A DNA stretch of 64,000 nt, taken from positions 19,139,253-19,203,252 of the forward strand of contig CM075939.1 in assembly GCA_038030265.1 (NCBI GenBank), given 5' to 3'. Source of the DNA: Corythucha ciliata (taxonomy: Eukaryota; Arthropoda; Insecta; Hemiptera; Tingidae). Below the pieces are notes generated by a model. The model made no database searches. It was not told where the DNA came from and worked only from the letters and a program-made list of their open reading frames with translations. This document shows positions 19,600 through 30,048 of this stretch, piece after piece. The number at the start of each line of letters is the position of its first letter. Positions within the stretch are counted from its first letter, which is position 1. The position numbers and the translations under genes are program-made.

Positions 19600-21257
19600 G
19601 ACGGGGCTGGTTGTCATTCTCAAGGGTAGGGCTGCCAACTCAAAATTTGACAAAATCGGGACATAAGTTGCAAATTCCAAAATCTGCCGGGACACAACGA
19701 ATAACAAAATCGTAATTTCTCAATTTTAGACGTGAATTTGCCGGTAGGCTTGCCCACAGAACAAAACTGCGCACACGGATCTCGATATCCTTCTCTGGTA
19801 GTCGATAAAAATCGTCCAAACCAATGGCATGGCACAAAGTGCTATTTTCGGCGCTAAAGGCCCCTTATGTAGGCGTTTTGGCTGGGTCAGGTAAGAACGG
19901 ACCTGAAAATCGTCCGTTCAAGTAAGTTTGGCGAAAATGGAGAAAATTTAAAATTGGACTACCCCAAACGAGTCACTCAGACGAATCATTGAAGGGGTTC
20001 TACCTCTGATGCCACCGTTCTTGGCCAGCCATTTCCTGGCACAATGGCTCTTACAATGACAGACTCAATGCAGGGCCGGATCAAGGAGGGGGATTACCAG
20101 GGCTGCAGCTCTGGGCAGCTAATTTCGAGGGGTGGCAGGATTTGAGAAATTTTATAAAGCGAGCAAGGGAGGGGGATATGATAAATCGAACCAGAAGGAG
20201 ATGAAGAGAAAGAAAACAAATATATAATTCCCCCATTTCGTGCGACACACACGCTGCTCGAGCTCTGCACTTCGTGGCCGCAATAAGCCAGCTCCTTGGC
20301 CGGTGCGCGATTTTTTGAACGCCCACACGATGCTGAGCGAGCTCTTGTCGCGGCCTAATCACAAATTGGGCGATAGCGGGATAAGTCGCGGGCCTACATC
20401 TATCAGGACCCGCGAGCGAAATCTCTACGAGGCCCCTCATCATCCTTTCCATATCCAAATAACCAAATTCGAGTGTTTTGTTCTTCCCGGAAAACCAAAT
20501 TTTGCGGGTTTGGCTCTTATAAAAACTAATTTTGCTTTTGCGCTTCGAAAATTCAGGCTCTTTCAAGTTCTTTCAAACCCAATTTTTATGTTTTCCTTCT
20601 CACGAAAAAACGTTCCACGGAGTTGGCAATTTCCCTAAACTTTGAAGTTCTGAATGATCGCTTTTTATCAATTTTATCCGCGAATTAGCGCTTTTCTTTA
20701 ATTTTAATCGCGTATTGGCCCGAAAAACTTCACATGAGCGTTTTTCCTCTTTGGCCAGAAAGTTGTGTGGACTACCAGGAATTGACGTATTTTCTCAATT
20801 GCAGCCACGAATGGGAGTTTTTTTCGTAATTTTAGCCAAGAATATTACAGTTTTTCAAAGTTTTGGCCGCGTAATTGCCCCTAGTACAGCAAATTTGCGT
20901 TTATTCTCAATTTTAGCATCCTAGGAACGTACAGAAACTGGGAAATACCGTTTTTTATCAATTTCAGGTGTAGACTTCCTCGTATAAGCTTGCTCACAGA
21001 AAAAACTGCGCACACGGATCTCGAAACGTTGCTTTCTGGAGTCGAGAAAAATCGTGCAAAACAAACGACAACGCACTTACACCTAATGGAGGCGTTATTG
21101 GCTTGGGCTGGTAAAATTGGGCCTGAACATTGCCCTTGGTAGATACGGCGGGTAAGGCAAAAATTTTAAGGAACCACATATTGCAAAGAAGCCAAAAACT
21201 GCAATTTCCCGAATATTCAGCCAGGAAACTTACAATTTCGCGGATATTAGCTCCCAA
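19600..21257. other. Mixed repeats, no gene
   Basis: Holds remnants of the roughly 30-bp repeat families (B near 21140-21250, C near 20460-20590, A near 20640-20980) and two related blocks with ctcgatatcct and cacacggatctcga near 19780 and 21010. A GC-rich block (gaacgcccacacgatgctga, about 20318-20340) recurs near 42962-42990. ORFs over 100 codons here are repeat-derived. Confidence 0.45.
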
Positions 21258-22804
21258 CCCAAGTAGCAAAGTTACGTTAATTTTACGTGAAATATTCGAC
21301 GAGAACTACGTAAATTTTTCGTGCATTTCACGTGTCACATCGACGTTAAAATCACGTGAAAATGACTCCCTTTTCTGGTAAATATTTCGTAATTTTGATG
21401 GGTAATTTTTCGTATATTTCACGTACATTTTTCGAATACTTTACCGTCAATTTTACGTAAAATACACTGACAAATCTACGAATAATTCACGGTGAATATT
21501 GCGCAATATTAGTGGTTAAATGTACGAATATTTAACCATTAATTTTACGAAAAATACACCGGCGAATTTACGATTAATTTACAGTGAAATTTTCGCATAA
21601 TTAGTGATTAAATGTCCGAACATTTAACCATTAATTTTACGTGAAGTGCACCGGCAAATCTATGAACAATTCACGGGCAATATGTATCCCTCCATTTAAT
21701 TGGCTGGTCCTATGGCAACTCTGCTCCGAAAACGTTTCAGACACCTTGCTGGAATAGACCTAGCGAATGGCAGTACAACATTAGGCTGATCTTGATATAG
21801 ATGTAAAAAATGTATTGACCAATTCACAGAAGAAAATAAATATGAAACATATTCATACCTATATCAGCAATGATGATCATTTTGTTGTCCCTTCTCTTCA
21901 AAATAGCTTATGATATTGGAACCACCGATTTCAAAATATAATTTGATATTTTTAGTAAGATCGCTTAAACTACGAGGGTTAGTGGGTAATGCATGCGAAG
22001 TTGTAGCCGTAGAAGCCCACGTTGTCAGTCTTTCCTCGTTGAGGTGCGTCAAAAACGGACCGGTTTCGGTTGCTCGCCATCATCAGCATATAGACGAAAA
22101 CTGTCAGGCTCTGCGAACGCACATAAATAATGTTTCACGATTATAACTCAAATAAGAGCACGATAAAATGGCTATGATGGCAGGGGTGGCTGGTGCCGCA
22201 AAATTTTGGCGAATTCACTTTGGTTTGAGAAACGCTCTGTGGCCACAAAAAAAAATTGTTTAAAAATCAACCAAAACTACCAGAAGGGTTTCGAGCTGAT
22301 TCAATTTCTATTGAAATACAGTCATCACTTGGTACGGTTTGGGGACAAAATCTCTTTTATTCGAGATCTTGGAATTCATCAAATATTTGGGCTGCGTACC
22401 CCAGAAATTAGAATTTTCGAGAGGTATATGAACGTGAACGAGTGGCGTGGTTATGAGGGGCGGGGGGGGGGAATATTTCGGCTCTGGTACACGATCAACA
22501 ATACTGACAATATCAAATGGCAAACACGGAAATGTAAAATACATCGAAAAGTGTCCAACTGTGTAAACTGCAGCTGTAGTATATTATTGATCGTGCACAA
22601 TGGCCTTTCATATGGGTTTCAGTAAACCCAACCGTTTGGAGATCATCAGAAATCGGTGCCAAAAGTGATTCTGAAATAAAGGCGTACCACTTTAACTAGA
22701 ACTAGAACTACGACTGAGATGTCGGTTTGGACACAATTTTTCCTGCAAATACCGATGTAATTTTGTTTTTAACATTTCCCCAGAAACTTATAGGTTTTCC
22801 ATTT

Positions 22805-22912
22805 ACATAAAGTTCTGCGCCTCCCATTTCCACCCAACTTCTCCAGTAACATATGTTTTAATTCAGGGAGGACGAGTAGAAGTTAACTGCTGCAGAGCAG
22901 AATTTTATGAAA
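22805..22912 (+). mobile_element. Short hairpin element (GACGGGTGG family), diverged
   Basis: Left arm ttctgcgcctcccatttcca and right arm ggaggacgagtagaagtt with gcagagcagaatttta at the end. Loop aacatatgttttaattcag matches other copies. Confidence 0.6.
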
Positions 22913-25100
22913 AATTGAAAATACTTAAAAAACATTAAATGCGCCAAACACTATGAACTTACCCATCACAGTTTTGTGAACACGTGTGTTTTCAAACGAT
23001 CTTTTCTCTTCTTTACGGGGTCAGTTAAAAAACGCGCCTGCTTTTCGGGCCTTGACGTCGGACATCATATTAAGTGAACCGCTACTTTTGGGGTACTGGC
23101 CATAATTTTTCCAGACCTCTTCTTCTGAAAAAAAGTTGTACATTATTGAAACGGTAGTAATTCCATTGAATAATGCGTGGAAATGAAAAAAGTGATAAGT
23201 ACCTACTCACTTGTTATTTTGCGTTATCGTTGTCCTCGACAGCAAGGGAGGGTTCCAAGGCCTCGAACCAGACCCTCGGCAGAGGCTAAGCTCCATGGTC
23301 ATTTTCATCGACGAAAACATTCGAACAAAAACCACATAAGTAAAGCTTTCAACACCGAAAATTATGAGCTTCTCTTCACCTTTTTTAGGAGCTGTGTATT
23401 GGGCCCTTGGGCCCAACTCATCTATTCTTTCGCAGGGCGTTGTCTATGCCACATGAAAAAAGGGAGAACAGCACCAAAAGGCACAAATGAGGCCCACAGC
23501 TACAAGGCGAGCTGTGTAATGCAGCAGAGTAATACAAGAAAAATTGATTTGACATACCTACTCTTGAGCAAAAAGAAAAAGAACGTCGCCCACGTCGTTA
23601 AAACAACTTATAAGAGCTGAAAAATACCTCAATAAATGCTGATAGCCAAAGACAGTGAGATGCCACGAGCTCGTTCGGCAGTTCGACACTAACTTCAAAA
23701 TATGATGAGCGTGATTTCCTACCACGAGTTCCATCAGTTCAGCAGTCTGCGCGTTAGTAAAGTAGAATATTGTCTTTCACGTAACGATACTGAGAGTGAG
23801 TAGAAATTGACGAGTGAGACAGTGATCTTGTTCACACACGAATACAATATACAATTCTATAAAGCGTCGGAAATTTGAAATCCAACCACACATTGCACGT
23901 TGCACGTGGATTCGAATACGATAACAACGGAAAACAACCACCTTATCAGTTATCAAGAAAGCTCCAACGGACGTAAAACGTCATGAGTTCTTCGAATACG
24001 ATTCTTTTCTTCCAAAGTTAAATTAAATTTATTGTTGTGTAACATGAATTATATTTCATTTATTAAGATGGATTTCTTCCCCCCTCACATCATGAAAGCA
24101 GGCCAGATCATTTTAAAAATCGGCGATGGTCGGGAATTCCTCATTATTCCACTTCGTTCGGAGCGTTCAGCTTTCTAAAGTTCCATTGTGACGAAAAGAG
24201 AATTATTCAAGTTAAATCAGAAATTAACGTCTGGAACGTCGGATTCCTTAACGTTCTGTTCGTCCGGCAAACGTTCCATGCGATCTGGGAAAGCCCAGGG
24301 AAGGGAACAAGAGGGAAACGGAGCAGATGTAGAAGAATCAAAAGGTAGAAGGGATAAGGGAAAGCACGTGTCCAGCGCACGTGGAGTGCCACCACTACCA
24401 TTTGCCCTTCTCACAAATTAATGCCACTTGATTATCCTTGTGCTTCAAAATTCTGCTAGAGAATTCAAAATAAAGACCTTCAAGTAGGTACTATTTATAT
24501 TTTCAGAAAGGTTTAAGGTTGGTGGGGGATAGCAGGGGACAAATGTTTGAAAAGATCGAGAAATTCATGTTATATCTGATGGCGCTTCAGAATTCGGTTC
24601 AATAATTGTATGTAACTCACGTCTGCATTCACCGCGAGAAATTTCTCAAAAAAAAATTGAGGGGAATGGGTATTGAGGGATTACATTTGAAAAACGCTGA
24701 ATTTCACTCGACTTGGGTAAACGATTTTGAGGAAAATATAAATGATTGGATAGAATGTTTGGCCCATTTTCACCATGAAAATTGATCACGCTTAAAATTG
24801 ATCGTGATTAGGTGTCAATAGCGACCCATATGAATTCTGATGAAATTGTTTACGTAGTAATCATGATTAGTCGTTGATCGTAGTTAAGACTGAGCATGCA
24901 AATAATTAGAATGTACTGTACACGCATTTTTAAAAACAGAAAATTCCTGTTAACTGAGGGAAAATACCCTCAGGGGGTACGTGCAAAAACCGTCAAAAAG
25001 TTATCGTCAAATTGATGTAAAAATGCGCACGTGTAGGTATTTCACCAGAAATTTACGTTAAATTCTGGGAAAATACATACACGTGCAATAACCACAAAAA

Positions 25101-25302
25101 TATTATCGTCAAATTAACGTTAAAATTCACACGTGCCATATTTTACCAAAACTTAACGTAAAATTAAGGGAAAATAAATTTACGTGAAATAACCGCTAAA
25201 ATATTATCGTCAAATTAACGTTAAAATTCACACGTGCCATATTTTACCAAAACTTAACGTAAAATTAAGGGAAAATAAATTTACGTGAAATAACCGCTAA
25301 AA
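25101..25302 (+). repeat. Two identical 101-bp tandem units
   Basis: 25101-25201 and 25202-25302 are identical base for base. A diverged unit precedes (about 25000-25100) and a partial one follows (from 25303). The units start tattatcgtcaaattaacg and carry several ACGT sites. They form the right subterminal array of the 4.2-kb element; their perfect identity implies recent amplification. Confidence 0.9.
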
Positions 25303-25501
25303 TATTATCGTCAAATTAACGTTAAAAAACGCACGTGCGTTATTTTACCAAGATTTGACGTTAAATTCACGTGAATTACGCACTCGTTTAATTTACGTTC
25401 ATTAATTCACGTTAATATTTCGTGAAAATAACGAATAATACGTAATTTTCACGGCCAACACCAAAAATTAACGTAAATTTCACGTGTTTTTGCTACTTGG
25501 G

Positions 25502-27345
25502 CAAATGTTGCAACTTTCTGGCTGACGTCAGACTTTGGACGATGTCGTGGACGGCTGGACCGGGTTCCACAATCACTAAAAATAAGCCCAGAAACTTGCG
25601 ATTTTGCGAAGATGAAGATAAGCTATTTGCAATTTCACGTAAGAAAAGACCAGAAATTTGCAATTTCCCGAATATTCCGCCAAGAAACTTTTGATTTCGC
25701 CGGCTTACTCAGAGTCCGCGCCTACTGGAAGGGAGGCTCCGAAAATTGCTATTTCGCAGAAAATATAGTTCAGGAACTTGCAATTTTGCGACAATAAAGA
25801 CGCGAGAAACATCCAATTTCGCGAATACTAATAGGTAATTAATTCCCGAAACTCAAACTTCACGAAAATAAATGTCAGAAAATTCAAATTTCAAGTTAGT
25901 AAAGACTTGAAACTTGCAATTTCCAAATATTCATCCAAGAAACTTCGGGGATAATTATAGCTCTGGAAGCACCTCCATACTGTAACCGGTAACTACACGG
26001 CACGGATTGTTCCCGGAAGCAGTACACAAATTGAATATTTAGCCACAAAAACTGCTGGGGATCTTCAAATTCGTTCTATTTTTCCTTGTCGGATGGAATG
26101 AAATCCGTCGAAACTTTACCAAATCACTGTCCAAGAACCGAATCTCTGAATCACGATCCTACATCCATGAGAATGAAACCTGAAAATCCTCATTTTTCCA
26201 TCTTCTAGCTTTTCGGTGGTCTCTGGTCTGTCCTCCTCACCCCTACCTCGCGGCGAGCAACTGAGCGGGATTCAAGCCCAGGCAAGCTGAGGTTGCCCCG
26301 AAAACCTATACAGAGAGGTCCAGTCTACACTAGGTGACGAGGACTGAAGAGAACGATGACGGCCAAACGGGGACTTGGGATGTTGCGGCTGCACGCCGCC
26401 CCTACCCACAGTTCGAACATCAACACAGCTCACTCGGTTTTGCCCAGTTGGGTCGATCCAGCCGGGGGTTTGGCTCCAGAGTTCGTCGTGCAGGGGAAAT
26501 TTTCGTGGTTGTCTGGTGGGTCTAAGCCACCGATGTCATTCGCGTTCATCACTAAAAATCATGATTTCATCTTTCTGGGATTCCCGTCAACTTGAGGTTT
26601 TTCCTCCAGGATGGAGAAATGCATAGTTTCCCTCTAACAATTGTAGAATACATTCTCTCGTTGATGGCTCCACAACTCTAGGTAGAAGATGGCGCTGAGG
26701 TGGGGGAGGGGTTGGCCGTATGGGACGGCAAAATTAAATTAGCCCCGGGGCGGCAAAAAGCAAGTTCCGGCCCGGACTCAACGACTCAAAAGTAGCACTT
26801 GTCATTATATTGATCCCATACAGTCTCCTTGATCACCACTGAGCTAACCACACGGCGTAGATTATTCCCGGAAGTGCACTAATCAAATCATAATTCCGTG
26901 TTGAATCGAAAATTTAGGCATAAAAACTGCCAATGACCTGCTTTGCTTCGGTCGGATGGAATGAAAATCGTTGAAAGGCGCCAAACCGCCTTTGAACCCA
27001 AGTCTCCTTTTCACGATCCTATATCCATGAGCATGAAACCTAGAAATCTTGGTTTTTTCAGCTCCAAGCTTTACGGGGGCCCTATATACCTGAATGGGGG
27101 CCCAGGGACCAGGGTCACTGATCGGTCTAGTCTCATCACCCCTGCAATAAAGCCGATGGACCGCCCTTCGCCGGGATCGGAGGTTCTGAGAAGACATTGT
27201 TTTTCTCTATACTTAAAGAATCAATTCTCTCGTTACTTGCTTGACTCCACAATCGCTAATATCTACTGGTGGGCAGGTGCGCCACTCTGATCTCGTTTTC
27301 GAGTCTTGTCTCCAGTCAGGAAAAAAATTTGGTGGACGATTTTCT
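25502..27345. other. Family B repeats and two diverged related blocks
   Basis: 25580-25940 is a family B array (units near 30 bp with acttgcaatttcgcg). 26030-26330 and 26870-27130 are related to each other: both hold ctgtcggatggaatgaaa-like, cacgatcctacatccatgag-like and gaaacctgaaaatc-like blocks. A 35-bp block near 27150 (gccgatggaccgcccttcgc) also occurs near 5258 inside the foldback element. No convincing gene. Confidence 0.45.
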
Positions 27346-27349
27346 CAGT

Positions 27350-27355
27350 TTTATT
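27350..27355 (-). terminator. Polyadenylation signal AATAAA of the two-ORF locus
   Basis: AATAAA on the minus strand, 57 nt past the stop of the second ORF at 27412. Confidence 0.6.
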
Positions 27356-27411
27356 TACAACATTAGTGCATCATTCATATATTTCGACAATTATTACTTA
27401 TCGTTAGTTAA

Positions 27412-27723
27412 TTATCTACGATCAATCGGACATTGTAGGTAATATTCATAAAAGTAAGGTTGAAAGCAAACTATTTCGTCCGTAGAAGTAAAATCTGAAT
27501 TCATATTATCATCATAATTTTTCACCTTCGCACGTCCGAGCGGTGAAACCACGGCCGATGATTTCGAACCTTTGATTTTTCCGAACGACTGCTCTCTCGT
27601 CTGCATCACATGCTTCTTAAACTCTTCCTTGAAATAATTGTCCGTCATTCGCCATACATGAAAACTGTACCACAACACGAAACCGCACACAAGAAGGCTA
27701 TACGCCGCCTGCCCTGCAACCAT
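27412..27723 (-). CDS. Small membrane protein, second ORF of a two-ORF locus
   Basis: 103 aa, ATG at 27723, stop at 27412. A hydrophobic segment near the N-terminus (about residues 5-24, AAYSLLVCGFVLWYSFHVW) is followed by a charged region (NYFKEEFKKH) and a polar tail with acidic and tyrosine-rich parts. It starts 24 nt after the stop of the upstream ORF and is in the same frame, with no other stop between. It is followed by an AATAAA at 27350. I do not recognise the family. It could be translated from a dicistronic mRNA, by read-through of the single TGA, or after splicing that removes the TGA. Confidence 0.55.
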   Translation of the reverse strand: MVAGQAAYSLLVCGFVLWYSFHVWRMTDNYFKEEFKKHVMQTREQSFGKIKGSKSSAVVSPLGRAKVKNYDDNMNSDFTSTDEIVCFQPYFYEYYLQCPIDRR

Positions 27724-27747
27724 AATTATGTATTGTTTTGCAGGATT

Positions 27748-28008
27748 TCAATCCTCGAAAAAAGAAAGTAACGTCGAGTAGAATTGTTTCATTTGCGGCC
27801 ATCCCATCGTGAGAAAGACGATCAAGGAATTGAGAACGACAAAACATTTCATCAATTCAATCCCGGATCCGGAGTGAAGCCACTGGGAAAAACCTTGATT
27901 CGTCTCTTCTTCCGAGTCTCGCCTTTGCTCAGTCGTCGACGACACCTGACGATGGTCTTGAAGTTGTGACGCTGACTTCGAGAGCGTCCTTTTCGATTTG
28001 TTCACCAT
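27748..28008 (-). CDS. Small membrane protein, first ORF of a two-ORF locus
   Basis: 86 aa, ATG at 28008, TGA at 27748. The first 50 residues are polar with many S, K, R and E. About residues 52-72 (LMKCFVVLNSLIVFLTMGW) form one membrane segment, and the tail QMKQFYSTLLSFFED follows. An inverted CCAAT motif lies about 80 bp upstream (28087-28091). The next ORF begins 24 nt downstream in the same frame. A splice from CAAG|GTTTTT to TTGCAG|GG would join the N-terminal part in frame to the second ORF, but both sites are weak. Function unknown. Confidence 0.55.
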   Translation of the reverse strand: MVNKSKRTLSKSASQLQDHRQVSSTTEQRRDSEEETNQGFSQWLHSGSGIELMKCFVVLNSLIVFLTMGWPQMKQFYSTLLSFFED

Positions 28009-28305
28009 ACGTGAGAGCTATAGGGACAGGTATGAAAAGGGTCGAGGAACGAAGAGGAAAGAAATGGGGGAAGCCTTTCGTATTCATTGGCCGTAATTTA
28101 ATTTAGACCGAGGCTTAGTGTGTCTGTGGGAATGTTCGTTATTACGAGGCTCTGGGGGGTATTGCCTCAGTGGCACTAGAGATTTGTTGGATGAAAGGTA
28201 ATACGTATATTTATTACGTAACCACTTCATTCTCACACTGTAATATACTATGCTTATTGTGAAAGTGTGAAATAAAGTTTACGCCTTAAACGTGGTTTGC
28301 TTATG

Positions 28306-28311
28306 TTTATT
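28306..28311 (-). terminator. Polyadenylation signal AATAAA of CEP290
   Basis: Minus-strand AATAAA about 195 nt past the CEP290 stop at 28505. The next gene on this strand starts about 300 bp further on. Confidence 0.55.
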
Positions 28312-28504
28312 AAGAAGGTATAATCCAAAGTTATTGAAATGAGTGATTGACAATCCGAATGAGTTCCCCCAGAAAAGTTAATGAAAATCTCATCTGAAAA
28401 GCATCGTTGCGTATAATTGAAGCTTTAAAAGTCTCCTCAAATCAAAGGGGTTCCCCCCCCCTAAATTCGGTCATCCCCTCATTAAAAATAGTTTATCCGC
28501 TTAA

Positions 28505-30048
28505 CTAATTCACTTGTTCTAATTGACTCAGGAAGACTAATTTCTCTGGTGGCACTAATTTTTCTAGTCTCGTCATCTGGAAAATACAGCATTATCATTA
28601 TCTACGGTCACAGAAGCAAATGAAACAATAGTATTTCACACAAACCTGTTGAATCAATTGCTTCTCTCGAGCCATGGCTCTCTGGAGCAGAACTTTTACC
28701 TTACTCAGAAGCTCGCATTTTTGAGCCAATTGATCTTTCAAAAATATTTCTGTGCGCGAATCAACCTGGCCACTAACTAATGGAAGGTGAATGAAAAATA
28801 TTGCCCTGAATTAGTGATACTTACTGATATAAGTTTGGCCGCATAGTTTTGCTTCTGCTTCCCGGAGTTGATCTTCGAGAGTTAGGCTTCTTTCAACCGC
28901 GTCCATATAGTTTTCCTGGAGTTTATTCATTTCCTTTTGCATTTGTACTATGTATTCCTTGAATTATACCACAAAAAACGGGATAAAATGGAATGTGAAT
29001 AACTAAAATTGTCTGTGTCTCTGTTTCTCGTCTCTTTTTATGAACCTTTCGAACGTAGCTAGAATTCTCCGCTCTAAGTTTAGAAATAACTTTTTTCAAA
29101 GCCGCCACCGCTTTGATGAGGTCTTTTCTACTTAAAAGTTTCATTTTCTATAAAATAAAAGGTTGACCGTTTAAAAAATAAATAATTAAATGGATTGAAG
29201 TAACTTTTGTAATCTCACTGGATCAACTTCGCTGCACGATGAATCCGAGCGTGATCTACAAAGTTCAAACTTAAAGTAGCGGAGAGATTTTTTTTTTTTT
29301 TTATTTTTTTTTATTTTTTACCTTGGCGTTTGAGACAGCAGTCCGTCCTTTTCATCAAATTCGTCCTCTTTCAAACCGAGATTTGCTTTGGCCAGCAATT
29401 CTTGAAAACGTAATATTTTTTTCTTTAAATACCAGAAGAAAACAAAGGAGAAACTCACCTTCGCTACTCTTTAATCGCCGTTGAAGACCCATTCTCTCCC
29501 GTTCCAACCTCGAAATGATATCTTTAAGACGGGCAATTTGATTTTCGAGCAATTCCATATGAGTGGTCTTCTCTCGTAATTCATTTTTCAGTCGGTCGAC
29601 CGTGTTCTCGAGTTTTTTCCTTTGTTCCCACTTAGCCACCTCGTCGGCGCACTAAAAAAATAAATATATCCATCACAAGTTCACGTCTAAAATACAATGT
29701 ATAACAGGCTAACCCTGTCTTTACGCAAAAGCATGTTATTCTTTTCTTTGGCTTTTAACGCTTGTAATTCGTCTTCCAGCTCTTTGATCCTGTCCATTAA
29801 AGCGAACTCTTTCTTCAAAGCGACGTTCGTTGTTTTAGTTGTTCTGTTTCCAATTTATTTCACAGTTTCTCTTTTGTTGGAATACAGAATGAATCCAATT
29901 TATTGTTTTACCTAATTGTCGATAAGTGTTTGAGGCGACCAATTTCAGATTCGTACTCTTTCTCTTTGGTTTTAAAATGCTCCTCTTTCTTTTTGAACTT
30001 GACGACTTCAGCTCTGAGCTTCGTTTTGAGTTCAATCTCATGCTGTGT
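28505..30048 (-). CDS. CEP290: CEP290 exons 21-29 (C-terminal part)
   Basis: Nine exons separated by introns mostly under 150 bp, encoding residues about 1068-1404. Exon 23 (29459-29651) aligns with the human RWEEGKKWQAKIEGIRNKL region, and exon 26 (29046-29147) with human LEKTIGLMKKVVEKVQRENE. The last exon of 72 nt ends FLSQLEQVN and stop. A run of T (plus strand, about 29288-29319) lies at the donor side of exon 24. Exons 25 (37 nt) and 24 (79 nt) are unusually short and were placed by phase and splice signals. Confidence 0.88.

Larger units (their letters stand above)
21258..25501. mobile_element. 4.2-kb element with CCCAAGTAGCAAA ends and ACGT-rich subterminal arrays
   Basis: The 13-bp terminal sequence CCCAAGTAGCAAA at 21258-21270 is exactly inverted at 25489-25501. 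Inside each end lie 400-500 bp arrays dominated by ACGT-containing words (ttacgtgaaat, aacgtaaaatt), with the left block broadly the inverse of the right. CAA abuts both ends and could be a short target-site duplication. The interior (about 21690-24980) has no transposase that I recognise. The longest open stretches (22206-22625, 23177-23620, both plus) look non-coding. A small hairpin element is nested at 22805. Confidence 0.6.

Noticed and set aside
20081..20566. 161-codon minus-strand ORF
   Set aside because: Crosses several repeat families, has no recognisable domain and overlaps an open frame on the other strand.
22206..22625. 139-codon plus-strand ORF in the 4.2-kb element
   Set aside because: Contains a G-run in the middle, no motif of a transposase, and no protein-like conservation that I can recognise.
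23177..23620. 147-codon plus-strand ORF in the 4.2-kb element
   Set aside because: No recognisable domain, no catalytic motif, mixed low-complexity composition.
25000..25360. CRISPR-like array in the ACGT-rich repeats
   Set aside because: Units of 101 bp are contiguous and identical throughout, with no unique spacers, and the host is eukaryotic.
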